Origin: TMED109 sp002684605
GTDB taxonomy: Bacteria; Pseudomonadota; Alphaproteobacteria; TMED109
DNA length: 64,000 bases
Direction: 5' to 3'
Assembly (NCBI GenBank): GCA_913046335.1
Contig: CAJWSU010000002.1
Coordinates: forward strand, 183,900-247,899
Made by a program: the position numbers and the translations under genes. Below are positions 27,614 through 35,319 of this stretch, piece after piece (positions within the stretch are counted from its first letter, which is position 1; each line of letters opens with the position of its first letter). The notes under the pieces are model-generated. The model did not search any database, had not been told where the DNA came from, and saw only the letters and a list, made by a program, of their open reading frames with translations.

Positions 27614-28348
27614 TTGTTGATAGCAGGAAATTGGAAGTTAAACTGTAATATAGAGGAAGCAACAAATTTATCTTCTTTGATAATTAAGCATTTAGTTAAT
27701 AAAAAGTTAAATTGTGATATTGCAATATTTCCTAGTCATATTTGTTTAGACTCTGTTAATAAGATAGTAAAAAATAGTATTTTAAGCTTAGGAGCACAGG
27801 ATTGTAGTATGCATAAATCTGGTGCCTATACAGGGGATGTATCTGCTAATATGCTGTTTGATACTGGGTGTAAATATGTTATAGTAGGTCATTCAGAAAG
27901 AAGGTTGGGAAAATTAGAATCTAACAAAGACATTTTATGTAAGGCAAATAGTGCTTTAGATAGTAATTTAATACCAATAATTTGTGTTGGTGAAGATTCT
28001 AAATCTAGAGATGATGGAAAGGCTTTGGAAGTTATAAAAAAGCAATTAGATGAATCTGTTCCAAAAAATATTCATAAAAATAATTGTGTATTGGCTTATG
28101 AACCAATTTGGGCAATAGGTTCAGGAAAAATCCCAGATAACGCATCTATTAATGAAATGCTTAATATGATAAAAAAATGGCTATCTGACAACAAAATGGA
28201 TAATAGTATAAAAGTTTTATATGGAGGTTCTGTTAATAAAGGTAATGCAGAAGAAATTTTTTCATGTACTAACATAGGTGGGCTATTAATAGGTGGGGTT
28301 TCTTTAAAAGCAGAAGAGTTTTCAGAAATTTGTTTAATGGTAAATTAA
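27614..28348 (+). CDS. tpiA: Triosephosphate isomerase (probable TTG start)
   Basis: This enzyme interconverts DHAP and glyceraldehyde 3-phosphate. It shows IAGNWKLNCN at the N-terminus, the catalytic His in VGHSERR, the catalytic Glu in AYEPIWAIGSGK, and the phosphate-binding YGGSVNKGNA. No ATG precedes the core. TTG 27614 with GGGG at 27604-27607 looks best (244 residues); TTG 27617, GTG 27602 and TTG 27593 are in frame. It is divergent from ppiD across an AT-rich gap of about 150 bases. Confidence 0.93.
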   Translation: MLIAGNWKLNCNIEEATNLSSLIIKHLVNKKLNCDIAIFPSHICLDSVNKIVKNSILSLGAQDCSMHKSGAYTGDVSANMLFDTGCKYVIVGHSERRLGKLESNKDILCKANSALDSNLIPIICVGEDSKSRDDGKALEVIKKQLDESVPKNIHKNNCVLAYEPIWAIGSGKIPDNASINEMLNMIKKWLSDNKMDNSIKVLYGGSVNKGNAEEIFSCTNIGGLLIGGVSLKAEEFSEICLMVN

Positions 28349-28376
28349 TAATAATTATTATAGAATAGGATTTGAT

Positions 28377-28715
28377 ATGACAGATATAATATTAGCAGTT
28401 CATGTTTTACTAGCATTAGGCTTAATTGTATTTATTCTCTTGCAAAGAAGTGATGGAGGAGCATTAGGTGGATTAGGCGGAGGTATGTCTTTAAGTGGGA
28501 TTATGGGTAACCAAGGTTCTGCAAATTTTTTAACAAGACTGACTGCAATTTTTGCAGCTCTTTTTATGGTTACAAGTTTGGTATTAGCAATAATAGAAAG
28601 TAGATCTAATAAAGATGAAAATGGTATATTAAATACAATTGATTCTGAATTTGATTCTCCCTTGATTAAAATTGAAGAAGTTGAAGATAGTCTTACTCCT
28701 CCAAAAGCAGAATAA
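28377..28715 (+). CDS. secG: Preprotein translocase subunit SecG
   Basis: SecG is the small helper subunit of the SecYEG channel. Two hydrophobic helices (about residues 4-22 and 53-73) flank the conserved cytoplasmic loop LLQRSDGGALGGLGGGMSLS. It has 112 residues with an acidic tail. Its place between tpiA and pyrG is conserved in alphaproteobacteria. Confidence 0.94.
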   Translation: MTDIILAVHVLLALGLIVFILLQRSDGGALGGLGGGMSLSGIMGNQGSANFLTRLTAIFAALFMVTSLVLAIIESRSNKDENGILNTIDSEFDSPLIKIEEVEDSLTPPKAE

Positions 28716-28758
28716 TTTATGCTGTATATATTGCAGTTATATATAATCAAGGTGATTT

Positions 28759-30381
28759 ATGCATAATTCAAGGTATATATTTGTTACGGGGGGTGTTGTT
28801 TCTTCTTTAGGTAAAGGTATTTCTGCAGCCGCTTTAGGTGCATTACTTCAAGCTAGAGGTTATTCAGTAAGAATAAAAAAATTAGACCCTTATATTAATG
28901 TAGATCCAGGAACTATGAGTCCTTATCAACATGGTGAAGTATTTGTTACAGATGACGGTGCAGAGACAGATTTAGATCTAGGGCATTACGAGAGATTCAC
29001 TGGAGTACCTGCTAGACAGAGTGATAACATTACAACTGGAAGAATTTATAAAAATGTAATTAATAAAGAACGTGAAGGTAAATTTTTAGGAAGTACAGTC
29101 CAAGTAATTCCTCATGTCACAGATGAAATAAAATCTTTTATTATAAAAGATATAGAAAAAACAGACTTTATTATAGTGGAGATTGGAGGAACCGTAGGAG
29201 ATATTGAAAGTCTGCCTTTTTTAGAAGCTATTAGGCAATTTGGAAATGAAGTGGGTAAAAAGAAAGCAATATATATACATCTTACTTTAGTTCCATATAT
29301 ATCTACATCAAATGAACAGAAAACAAAGCCTACACAACATTCTGTAAAAGAATTAAGAGAAATTGGGATACAACCAAATATTCTTTTATGTAGGTGTGAT
29401 AGAGAGATAGATATTAATCAAATAGATAAAATTGCTTTGTTTTGTAATGTGTCCTCCAAGGATGTGATACAAGCACTAGACGTAAATAATATTTATAGTG
29501 TACCTATTGTCTATCATAAAGAAAAATTAGACTTACAAGTTCTAAAACATTTTTCTATTAAACCTAAGAATATCAACCTTATAAAATGGAAGAATATTGT
29601 TAAAGCAGCATATAATGTAAAGAGTACTATAGTTGTAGGAATAGTTGGAAAATATACTGACCTTCCAGATGCATATAAATCTTTATATGAGGCTCTAGTA
29701 CATGGTGCGCTCGCAAATAATATTGGAATTAATATTAAATGGATAAACTCTGAAATACTTGAGAATAATAATATCAATAAAGAACTAAAAGGTATAGATT
29801 CTATAATTGTGCCTGGTGGATTTGGGGAAAGAGGTATTGAAGGTAAAATTAATGCAATTAAGTATGCCCGTACAAATAAGATACCTTTTTTAGGTATATG
29901 TTTGGGTTTGCAGTTATCTGTTATAGAGTTTTCTCGTAATGTTTTGAAATTAAAAGATGCTAATTCATCTGAATTTGCAAATACTGACAATAATGTAATA
30001 GGCTTATTAACAGAATGGTTACGAGAAGGAAAAAAAGAAATTAGATCAAAAAAATCTGATGTTGGTGGTACTATGAGGCTTGGAGCATACCCGTGCAAAA
30101 TTGAAAAAAATACATTGGCATATAAAATATATAAAAGCGCTAATATAAAAGAAAGACATAGACATCGCTATGAAGTAAATGCAGAATATGAAAAAAAATT
30201 AAGTTTAAAAGGTTTAATATTTTCAGGTAAATCTCCAGATGGGTCATTGCCAGAAATAATAGAGTTAAAAGCACACCCTTGGTTCTTAGGGGTACAGTTT
30301 CATCCAGAACTAAAATCTAGGCCATTTAAACCTCACCCTATATTTAAATCTTTTATTGAGGCAACAAAGAAAACAAAGTAA
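28759..30381 (+). CDS. pyrG: CTP synthase
   Basis: PyrG aminates UTP to CTP using glutamine. The N-terminal synthase domain begins FVTGGVVSSLGKGISAAALG and includes EIGGTVGDIESLPFLEA. The C-terminal class I amidotransferase has its Cys in FLGICLGLQLSVIE and the His-Glu pair in VQFHPELKSRP. It has 540 residues. A Shine-Dalgarno (AAGGTG) lies six bases before the ATG. A TATAAT at 28742-28747 might provide a local promoter. Confidence 0.97.
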   Translation: MHNSRYIFVTGGVVSSLGKGISAAALGALLQARGYSVRIKKLDPYINVDPGTMSPYQHGEVFVTDDGAETDLDLGHYERFTGVPARQSDNITTGRIYKNVINKEREGKFLGSTVQVIPHVTDEIKSFIIKDIEKTDFIIVEIGGTVGDIESLPFLEAIRQFGNEVGKKKAIYIHLTLVPYISTSNEQKTKPTQHSVKELREIGIQPNILLCRCDREIDINQIDKIALFCNVSSKDVIQALDVNNIYSVPIVYHKEKLDLQVLKHFSIKPKNINLIKWKNIVKAAYNVKSTIVVGIVGKYTDLPDAYKSLYEALVHGALANNIGINIKWINSEILENNNINKELKGIDSIIVPGGFGERGIEGKINAIKYARTNKIPFLGICLGLQLSVIEFSRNVLKLKDANSSEFANTDNNVIGLLTEWLREGKKEIRSKKSDVGGTMRLGAYPCKIEKNTLAYKIYKSANIKERHRHRYEVNAEYEKKLSLKGLIFSGKSPDGSLPEIIELKAHPWFLGVQFHPELKSRPFKPHPIFKSFIEATKKTK

Positions 30382-30385
30382 AAAA

Positions 30386-31219
30386 ATGAATAAGAGCATA
30401 GATGTCAAAGTTAAAGATTTACTTATAAATAATAATAAGCAATTTACTCTAATAGCAGGGCCTTGTGTTATAGAAAGTAAGGAGCATGCACTAAGAACAG
30501 CAAAAGAGTTAGCAAAAATCTGTAGTTCTTTAGGTTTGCAGTTTATTTATAAATCTTCATTTGATAAAGCTAACAGGACATCTCTTAATTCTTCAAGGGG
30601 TCCTGGGATTGAGGAGTCCTTGGAAATATTCTCTTCTATAAAAGAAGTTATTGGATGTCCTGTTATTACAGATATTCATGAAAAAGAACAAATACCCATT
30701 ATAGCAAATGTTATTGATATTATTCAAATTCCTGCTTTTTTATGTAGGCAAACTGATTTACTTATCCAGGCTTCTAAAACTAACTTGCCAATTATGGTCA
30801 AAAAAGGACAGTTTTTAGCACCTTGGGATATGAAAAATGTAGTTGATAAAATAGTTAATAACGGAAGTGGGGGAGTTATGATATGTGAAAGAGGAGTTAG
30901 TTTTGGATATAATACTTTAATATCTGATTTTAGGTCTATTCCAATTTTAAAAAAAATTGGATATCCTGTTGTGTTTGATGCAACACATTCAGTTCAACAA
31001 CCAGGTGGATTAGGTGAAAAATCAGGTGGTCAAAGAGAATTTGTTCCAACCTTAGCAACTGCCGCAGCTGCTATAGGGGTTGGAGCAATATTTATGGAAG
31101 CGCATGAAGATCCTGATAATGCTCCGAGTGATGGCCCTAATATGATGCCTTTAAATAAGGTAAAAGGACTCCTAGAAACTTTAATTAAACATGATAAAGT
31201 TGCAAAAAATATTTTATAG
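30386..31219 (+). CDS. kdsA: KDO-8-phosphate synthase
   Basis: KdsA condenses PEP with arabinose 5-phosphate to make KDO-8-phosphate for the lipopolysaccharide inner core. It is a TIM barrel with LIAGPCVIESKEHALR, KSSFDKANRTS, FDATHSVQQPGG and MEAHEDPDNAPSDGPNM. The ATG at 30386, four bases after the pyrG stop, gives 277 residues. An upstream ATG at 30356 would overlap pyrG and add only basic residues. It complements the lipid A genes at 11.7-16 kb. Confidence 0.95.
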   Translation: MNKSIDVKVKDLLINNNKQFTLIAGPCVIESKEHALRTAKELAKICSSLGLQFIYKSSFDKANRTSLNSSRGPGIEESLEIFSSIKEVIGCPVITDIHEKEQIPIIANVIDIIQIPAFLCRQTDLLIQASKTNLPIMVKKGQFLAPWDMKNVVDKIVNNGSGGVMICERGVSFGYNTLISDFRSIPILKKIGYPVVFDATHSVQQPGGLGEKSGGQREFVPTLATAAAAIGVGAIFMEAHEDPDNAPSDGPNMMPLNKVKGLLETLIKHDKVAKNIL

Positions 31220-31238
31220 TAAATAGATTGGAATAATA

Positions 31239-32513
31239 ATGAGTTTTATTCAAAAAATACATGGAAGAGAAATTATTGATAGCAGAGGAAATCCTACTCT
31301 AGAAGTAGATGTTTTTTTAGAAGGAAACATTAAGGGAAGAGCATCTGTTCCTTCAGGTGCATCAACAGGTGCATATGAAGTTGTTGAGAAAAGAGATAAT
31401 GATAGTAGGTTTTTTGGAAAAGGAGTTAAAAAAGCAGTAGAAATAGTAAATACTAAAATATCAAGTTCTCTTGAAGGTACAAACATTTTAGACCAGGAAA
31501 GTATAGATAATATCTTAATTGAACTAGATGGCACAAAAGATAAAAGTAATTTAGGCGGTAATAGTATATTAGGAGTATCACTTGCATGCTCTCGAGCAGC
31601 ATCCAATTTTTTAAATATACCTTTGTTTAAATATATAGGTAATGAAGCAAGTAATGTTCTACCAATACCATTTATGAATATTATTAATGGTGGTGTGCAT
31701 GCAAATAATAAATTAGATTTTCAAGAATTAATGATAGTTCCTTATGGTTTTAGTTCTTTTAGTGAAGCATTAAGGTGTGGAGCAGAGGTTTTCCAATCCT
31801 TAAAAATAATCCTAACTGATAAAGGTTATTCTACAGCAGTTGGTGACGAAGGTGGTTTTGCTCCGGATTTATCAAGCCATAGTGAAGCTATAAATTATAT
31901 TATGAAGGCTATAGAAAAAGCAGGCTATAGACCTGGAGAAAATGTATCTATTGCTTTAGATGTGGCTTCTACAGAATTTTATGATGGTAAAATTTATACA
32001 TTAGATGGAGAAAATAAAAAGTTTAATTCTGAAGAATTAGTATATTTCTTAGATGATTTAAGTAAAAAATATCCTATAATTTCTATAGAAGATGGTTTAG
32101 CAGAAGATGATTGGGAAGGATGGAAAAAACTAACAGCTAAAATGGGAGATAGAGTTCAATTAGTAGGAGATGACTTGTTTGTTACAAATACGGCTAGGTT
32201 GCAATTAGGAATAAACAAAAATATTGCTAACTCAATTTTAATAAAATTAAATCAAATAGGAACATTAACAGAAACAATAAAAGCAATAAATATGGCAACT
32301 GAAGCCTCGTATACATCAATGATTTCCCATAGGTCAGGTGAAACAGAGGACAATTTTATTGCAGATTTAGCAGTAGCAACAAATGCAGGACAAATTAAAA
32401 CAGGTTCACTATCAAGGTCAGATAGACTATCTAAATACAATCAACTGATTAGAATTGAAGAATTCCTGGGTAGCAAAGCTTCTTATAATAAGAATAAATT
32501 TTTTTATAGATAA
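31239..32513 (+). CDS. eno: Enolase
   Basis: Enolase converts 2-phosphoglycerate to PEP. Conserved parts are GREIIDSRGNPTLEVDV, PSGASTGAYE, VGDEGGFAPDL, the metal-ligand regions around SIEDGLAEDDWEGW and GDDLFVTN, and SHRSGETEDNFIADLAV. It has 424 residues. It lies between kdsA, which uses PEP, and the pyruvate dehydrogenase genes. Confidence 0.97.
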   Translation: MSFIQKIHGREIIDSRGNPTLEVDVFLEGNIKGRASVPSGASTGAYEVVEKRDNDSRFFGKGVKKAVEIVNTKISSSLEGTNILDQESIDNILIELDGTKDKSNLGGNSILGVSLACSRAASNFLNIPLFKYIGNEASNVLPIPFMNIINGGVHANNKLDFQELMIVPYGFSSFSEALRCGAEVFQSLKIILTDKGYSTAVGDEGGFAPDLSSHSEAINYIMKAIEKAGYRPGENVSIALDVASTEFYDGKIYTLDGENKKFNSEELVYFLDDLSKKYPIISIEDGLAEDDWEGWKKLTAKMGDRVQLVGDDLFVTNTARLQLGINKNIANSILIKLNQIGTLTETIKAINMATEASYTSMISHRSGETEDNFIADLAVATNAGQIKTGSLSRSDRLSKYNQLIRIEEFLGSKASYNKNKFFYR

Positions 32514-32550
32514 ACTTGACTAATTTCATTGTAAATGATTCAGTATAAAA

Positions 32551-32874
32551 ATGATTGGTTCTAATACGATAGACAGTAAAAATTATATATTAATTAAAAA
32601 TATATTTATCAAGACTTGCATATTTTTTGCGGTAGCATATTTTATCTTTCATTTCTTAAATGGAAGCATATCTTTGAGTCCATTGGCAGACAAGATTGAG
32701 CTTGTAAAGCAAAGTTCAGAAATTCTTTCAGAAAAAGAAAAAGAATTAGTATTTAAAGAATTAATGATACTAAAATTAAATAATTCTAAGGAAAATATAG
32801 ATCTATTAGATGAGTTAGTCAGGATTAAATTAGGTTATTCTAGTGAAGATGAGGTTATTCTGAGTATAGAATAG
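32551..32874 (+). CDS. ftsB: FtsB/DivIC-type septum formation initiator
   Basis: This small bitopic divisome protein has one transmembrane helix (about residues 18-37) and a charged coiled coil after it. A C-terminal LDELVRIKLGYSSEDEV resembles the FtsB pattern. It has 107 residues. The position between eno and pdhA is conserved in alphaproteobacteria and supports the call. No Shine-Dalgarno is visible before the ATG. Confidence 0.85.
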   Translation: MIGSNTIDSKNYILIKNIFIKTCIFFAVAYFIFHFLNGSISLSPLADKIELVKQSSEILSEKEKELVFKELMILKLNNSKENIDLLDELVRIKLGYSSEDEVILSIE

Positions 32875-32881
32875 TAATTAT

Positions 32882-32907
32882 TTGACTTATTCTTTATTTG
32901 ATATAAT
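32882..32907 (+). promoter_or_regulatory. pdhA promoter with extended -10
   Basis: A perfect extended -10, TGATATAAT (TATAAT at 32902-32907), lies nine bases before the pdhA ATG. TTGACT at 32882-32887 is a -35-like element with a short 14-base spacer, which an extended -10 could tolerate. Transcription would begin near 32914, leaving only two or three bases before the start codon. No Shine-Dalgarno is present, so a nearly leaderless mRNA is predicted. Confidence 0.55.
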
Positions 32908-32916
32908 TTATTCTGT

Positions 32917-34185
32917 ATGACACAGGATAAAAATTTTTCTTCATTAATTACAGATTTAGGTGGTGGTAGACGTTTAGCTAAAGCTTTAAGTGAATATACA
33001 AATCAGTCACTTAACGAGAAAACAGTGTACTCATGGAAACAACAAGGTATTCCAGATAGATGGAAGTCTGCTATTATTAAGCTTCTAGTTAGATCGGGTC
33101 TAGAGGTCCCATTAGGTTTCTTACCTCCAGGTATGTCAATTAATAATTTTCAAGAAAGCTATTCTTCTGAAAGTAATTTATTAAATACTTATAATGATTT
33201 CAGTAAAGATATAATTACCTCAGATATGATTAAAAGTTTTTATAAAAAAATGCTTTACATAAGGCGTTTTGAAGAAAGAGTTGGTCAATTATATGGTTTA
33301 GGATTAATAGGAGGGTTTTGTCATTTATATATAGGACAAGAAGCAGTTTCAGTTGGAATGGAAGCTGCAATAAGGCCGAATGATGCTGTTATTACAGGCT
33401 ATAGATGTCATGCACATATGGTGTCACGTGGAGCATCACCATATAAAATATTATGTGAGTTGTTGGGTAGAAAAGATGGTGTATCTTTAGGTAAAGGTGG
33501 TTCAATGCACATGTTTGATCCAAGTAAAAATTTTTGGGGAGGCCATGGCATTGTAGGAGCACAGGTTCCTATTGGTACAGGGATAGCTTTTACTTTTAAG
33601 TATAATGAAAGTAAGTCATTATCGCTAACATATTTTGGGGATGGAGCAGCTAACCAAGGGCAAGTATATGAATCATATAATATGGCTGCACTATGGAAGT
33701 TGCCTGTTATATTTTGTATAGAAAATAACCAATATGGTATGGGCACTTCTACAAAAAGAGCTAGTGCTGGAAATGATTTAAGTAAACATGGAGAATCTTT
33801 TGGGATTCCAGGTTTTACTGTAGATGGAATGAATCCAATTTCGGTTTATCTTGCAGGTTTAAAAGCAGTTAAATGGGTTAGAGAAGGGAATGGTCCTATT
33901 ATAATGGAAATGAAAACATATAGGTATAGAGGTCATTCTATGTCTGACCCTGCTAAGTATAGAACAAGGGAAGAAGTTCAAAAAATGAGAGAAGAACAAG
34001 ACCCAATAGAATATATAAAAAATCAATTATTAACTAAAAAAATATTTAATGAGGAAGATTTAAGTAAAATTGATAGTAATATTAGGTTAGAAATTTCTGA
34101 GTTAGCTGAAAAAGCTACGAAGGCAGAAGTTCCAAAAGAAGAAGAATTGTATAATAATGTTTTATCGAGTTTGGTTTTAAAATGA
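32917..34185 (+). CDS. pdhA: Pyruvate dehydrogenase E1 alpha with N-terminal helix-turn-helix domain
   Basis: This is the alpha subunit of the thiamine-diphosphate E1 that decarboxylates pyruvate. Residues from about 104 form normal E1 alpha: YIRRFEERVGQLYGLGLIGG, the TPP/Mg motif GDGAANQGQ through IENNQYGMGT, and RYRGHSMSDPAKYRTREE. The first 72 or so residues are unusual. LGGGRRLAKAL, then EKTVYSWKQQGIPDRWKSAI, reads as a Cro/YdaS-like helix-turn-helix, ending GFLPPGM, followed by a polar linker. At 422 residues it is about 80 longer than usual. ATG 33133, with AGG just upstream, is a possible internal start giving a conventional E1 alpha. Confidence 0.93.
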   Translation: MTQDKNFSSLITDLGGGRRLAKALSEYTNQSLNEKTVYSWKQQGIPDRWKSAIIKLLVRSGLEVPLGFLPPGMSINNFQESYSSESNLLNTYNDFSKDIITSDMIKSFYKKMLYIRRFEERVGQLYGLGLIGGFCHLYIGQEAVSVGMEAAIRPNDAVITGYRCHAHMVSRGASPYKILCELLGRKDGVSLGKGGSMHMFDPSKNFWGGHGIVGAQVPIGTGIAFTFKYNESKSLSLTYFGDGAANQGQVYESYNMAALWKLPVIFCIENNQYGMGTSTKRASAGNDLSKHGESFGIPGFTVDGMNPISVYLAGLKAVKWVREGNGPIIMEMKTYRYRGHSMSDPAKYRTREEVQKMREEQDPIEYIKNQLLTKKIFNEEDLSKIDSNIRLEISELAEKATKAEVPKEEELYNNVLSSLVLK

Positions 34186-35162
34186 CAAAATTAGCAGTTA
34201 GAACTGCAATACGAGATGCTATTGCTGAGGAAATGAGAGCAGACTCTGATGTTTTTTTGATAGGTGAAGAAGTTGGAGAATATGAGGGTGCATATAAAGT
34301 TAGCCAAGGATTACTAGCAGAATTTGGAGAAAAAAGAATTATTGATACTCCAATTACTGAGGCAGGTTTCACAGGCTTAGCTATTGGTGCGGCGATTTCA
34401 GGTTTGAAGCCTATAGTAGAATTTATGACATGGAATTTTGCTTTTCAAGCAATAGACCAAATTATTAATTCTGCCGCAAAGACAAATTATATGTCAGGAG
34501 GACTTGTAAATGTTCCTATTGTTTTTAGAGGACCAAATGGCTCTGCTTTGCAAGTTGCAGCACAACATAGTCACGACTTAAGCTCAATATTCTCAAATAT
34601 ACCTGGTTTAAAAGTTGTTTCTCCATATGATAGTACTGATGCAAAAGGTTTACTTCGTGCTTCTATTCAAGACCCTAACCCAGTAATATTTTTAGAAAAT
34701 GAGATATTATATAATGAGGTGTTTGAAGTTCCAGATGTTGATTATAGTATTCCTATTGGTTCAGCTAGTATAAAAAGACCAGGTTCAGATATCACAATTA
34801 CAGCATTTTCAAGAGGAGTAAGTGCCGCTTTAGGTGCGGCTGATTTACTAGAAAAATATAATATTAGTGCTGAAGTAATAGATTTAAGAACTTTAAGACC
34901 TCTGGATATTAAAACAATTATTAATTCAGTAAAAAAAACTAACAGAATAATTTCTGTTGAAGAAGGTTGGATGAGTTCTGGCATAGGAGCTGAAATTATT
35001 TCTCAGGTTACATTAAATGCTTTTGATTATTTAGATGCTCCTCCTAAAAGGATCTCTTCGCTAGATGTGCCATTGCCCTATGCAAAAAATTTAGAAGATT
35101 TATGTGTTCCTAATAAGGAGAATGTTGCAAAACTATGTATGTCATTTTTTAAAAATAATTAA
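34182..35162 (+). CDS. pdhB: Pyruvate dehydrogenase E1 beta
   Basis: This is the beta subunit of the heterotetrameric E1. It has 326 residues with FLIGEEVGEYEGAYKVSQGL, DTPITEAGFTGLAIGAA, VFRGPNGSALQVAAQHS and VIDLRTLRPLD. It overlaps pdhA by four bases (ATGA). It lacks the extra N-terminal lipoyl domain found in many alphaproteobacterial PdhB proteins, so lipoyl attachment in this complex rests on E2 alone. Confidence 0.95.
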   Translation: MTKLAVRTAIRDAIAEEMRADSDVFLIGEEVGEYEGAYKVSQGLLAEFGEKRIIDTPITEAGFTGLAIGAAISGLKPIVEFMTWNFAFQAIDQIINSAAKTNYMSGGLVNVPIVFRGPNGSALQVAAQHSHDLSSIFSNIPGLKVVSPYDSTDAKGLLRASIQDPNPVIFLENEILYNEVFEVPDVDYSIPIGSASIKRPGSDITITAFSRGVSAALGAADLLEKYNISAEVIDLRTLRPLDIKTIINSVKKTNRIISVEEGWMSSGIGAEIISQVTLNAFDYLDAPPKRISSLDVPLPYAKNLEDLCVPNKENVAKLCMSFFKNN

Positions 35163-35319
35163 AAATTAGCTATTTAATACTAATAAATTTTTAATTAGTT
35201 TATATAAATTGCGATTCATTAGATAGTTTTACTATTTTTTGCAATTTAAAAAATAAGTATGTTTTATATAATTATGCAATAATTGTTTATGAATTTTTAA
35301 TATAAAGAGGAGTATAAAT
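35163..35319 (+). other. Intergenic region splitting pdhAB from pdhC, with hairpin and T-tract
   Basis: This 157-base gap is the largest inside the pdh cluster. It contains a small hairpin, ATAGT (35223-35227) with ACTAT (35231-35235), followed by TTTTT, nested in a wider repeat AAATTGC (35206-35212) / GCAATTT (35241-35247). It could be a weak terminator or attenuator that lowers expression of pdhC-lpd relative to pdhAB. A Shine-Dalgarno (AGAGGAG) precedes pdhC. Confidence 0.4.

Noticed and set aside
29514..30098. 194-residue minus-strand open frame inside pyrG
   Set aside because: It is a shadow of pyrG, with no recognisable domain and no independent ribosome site; pyrG is fully conserved here.
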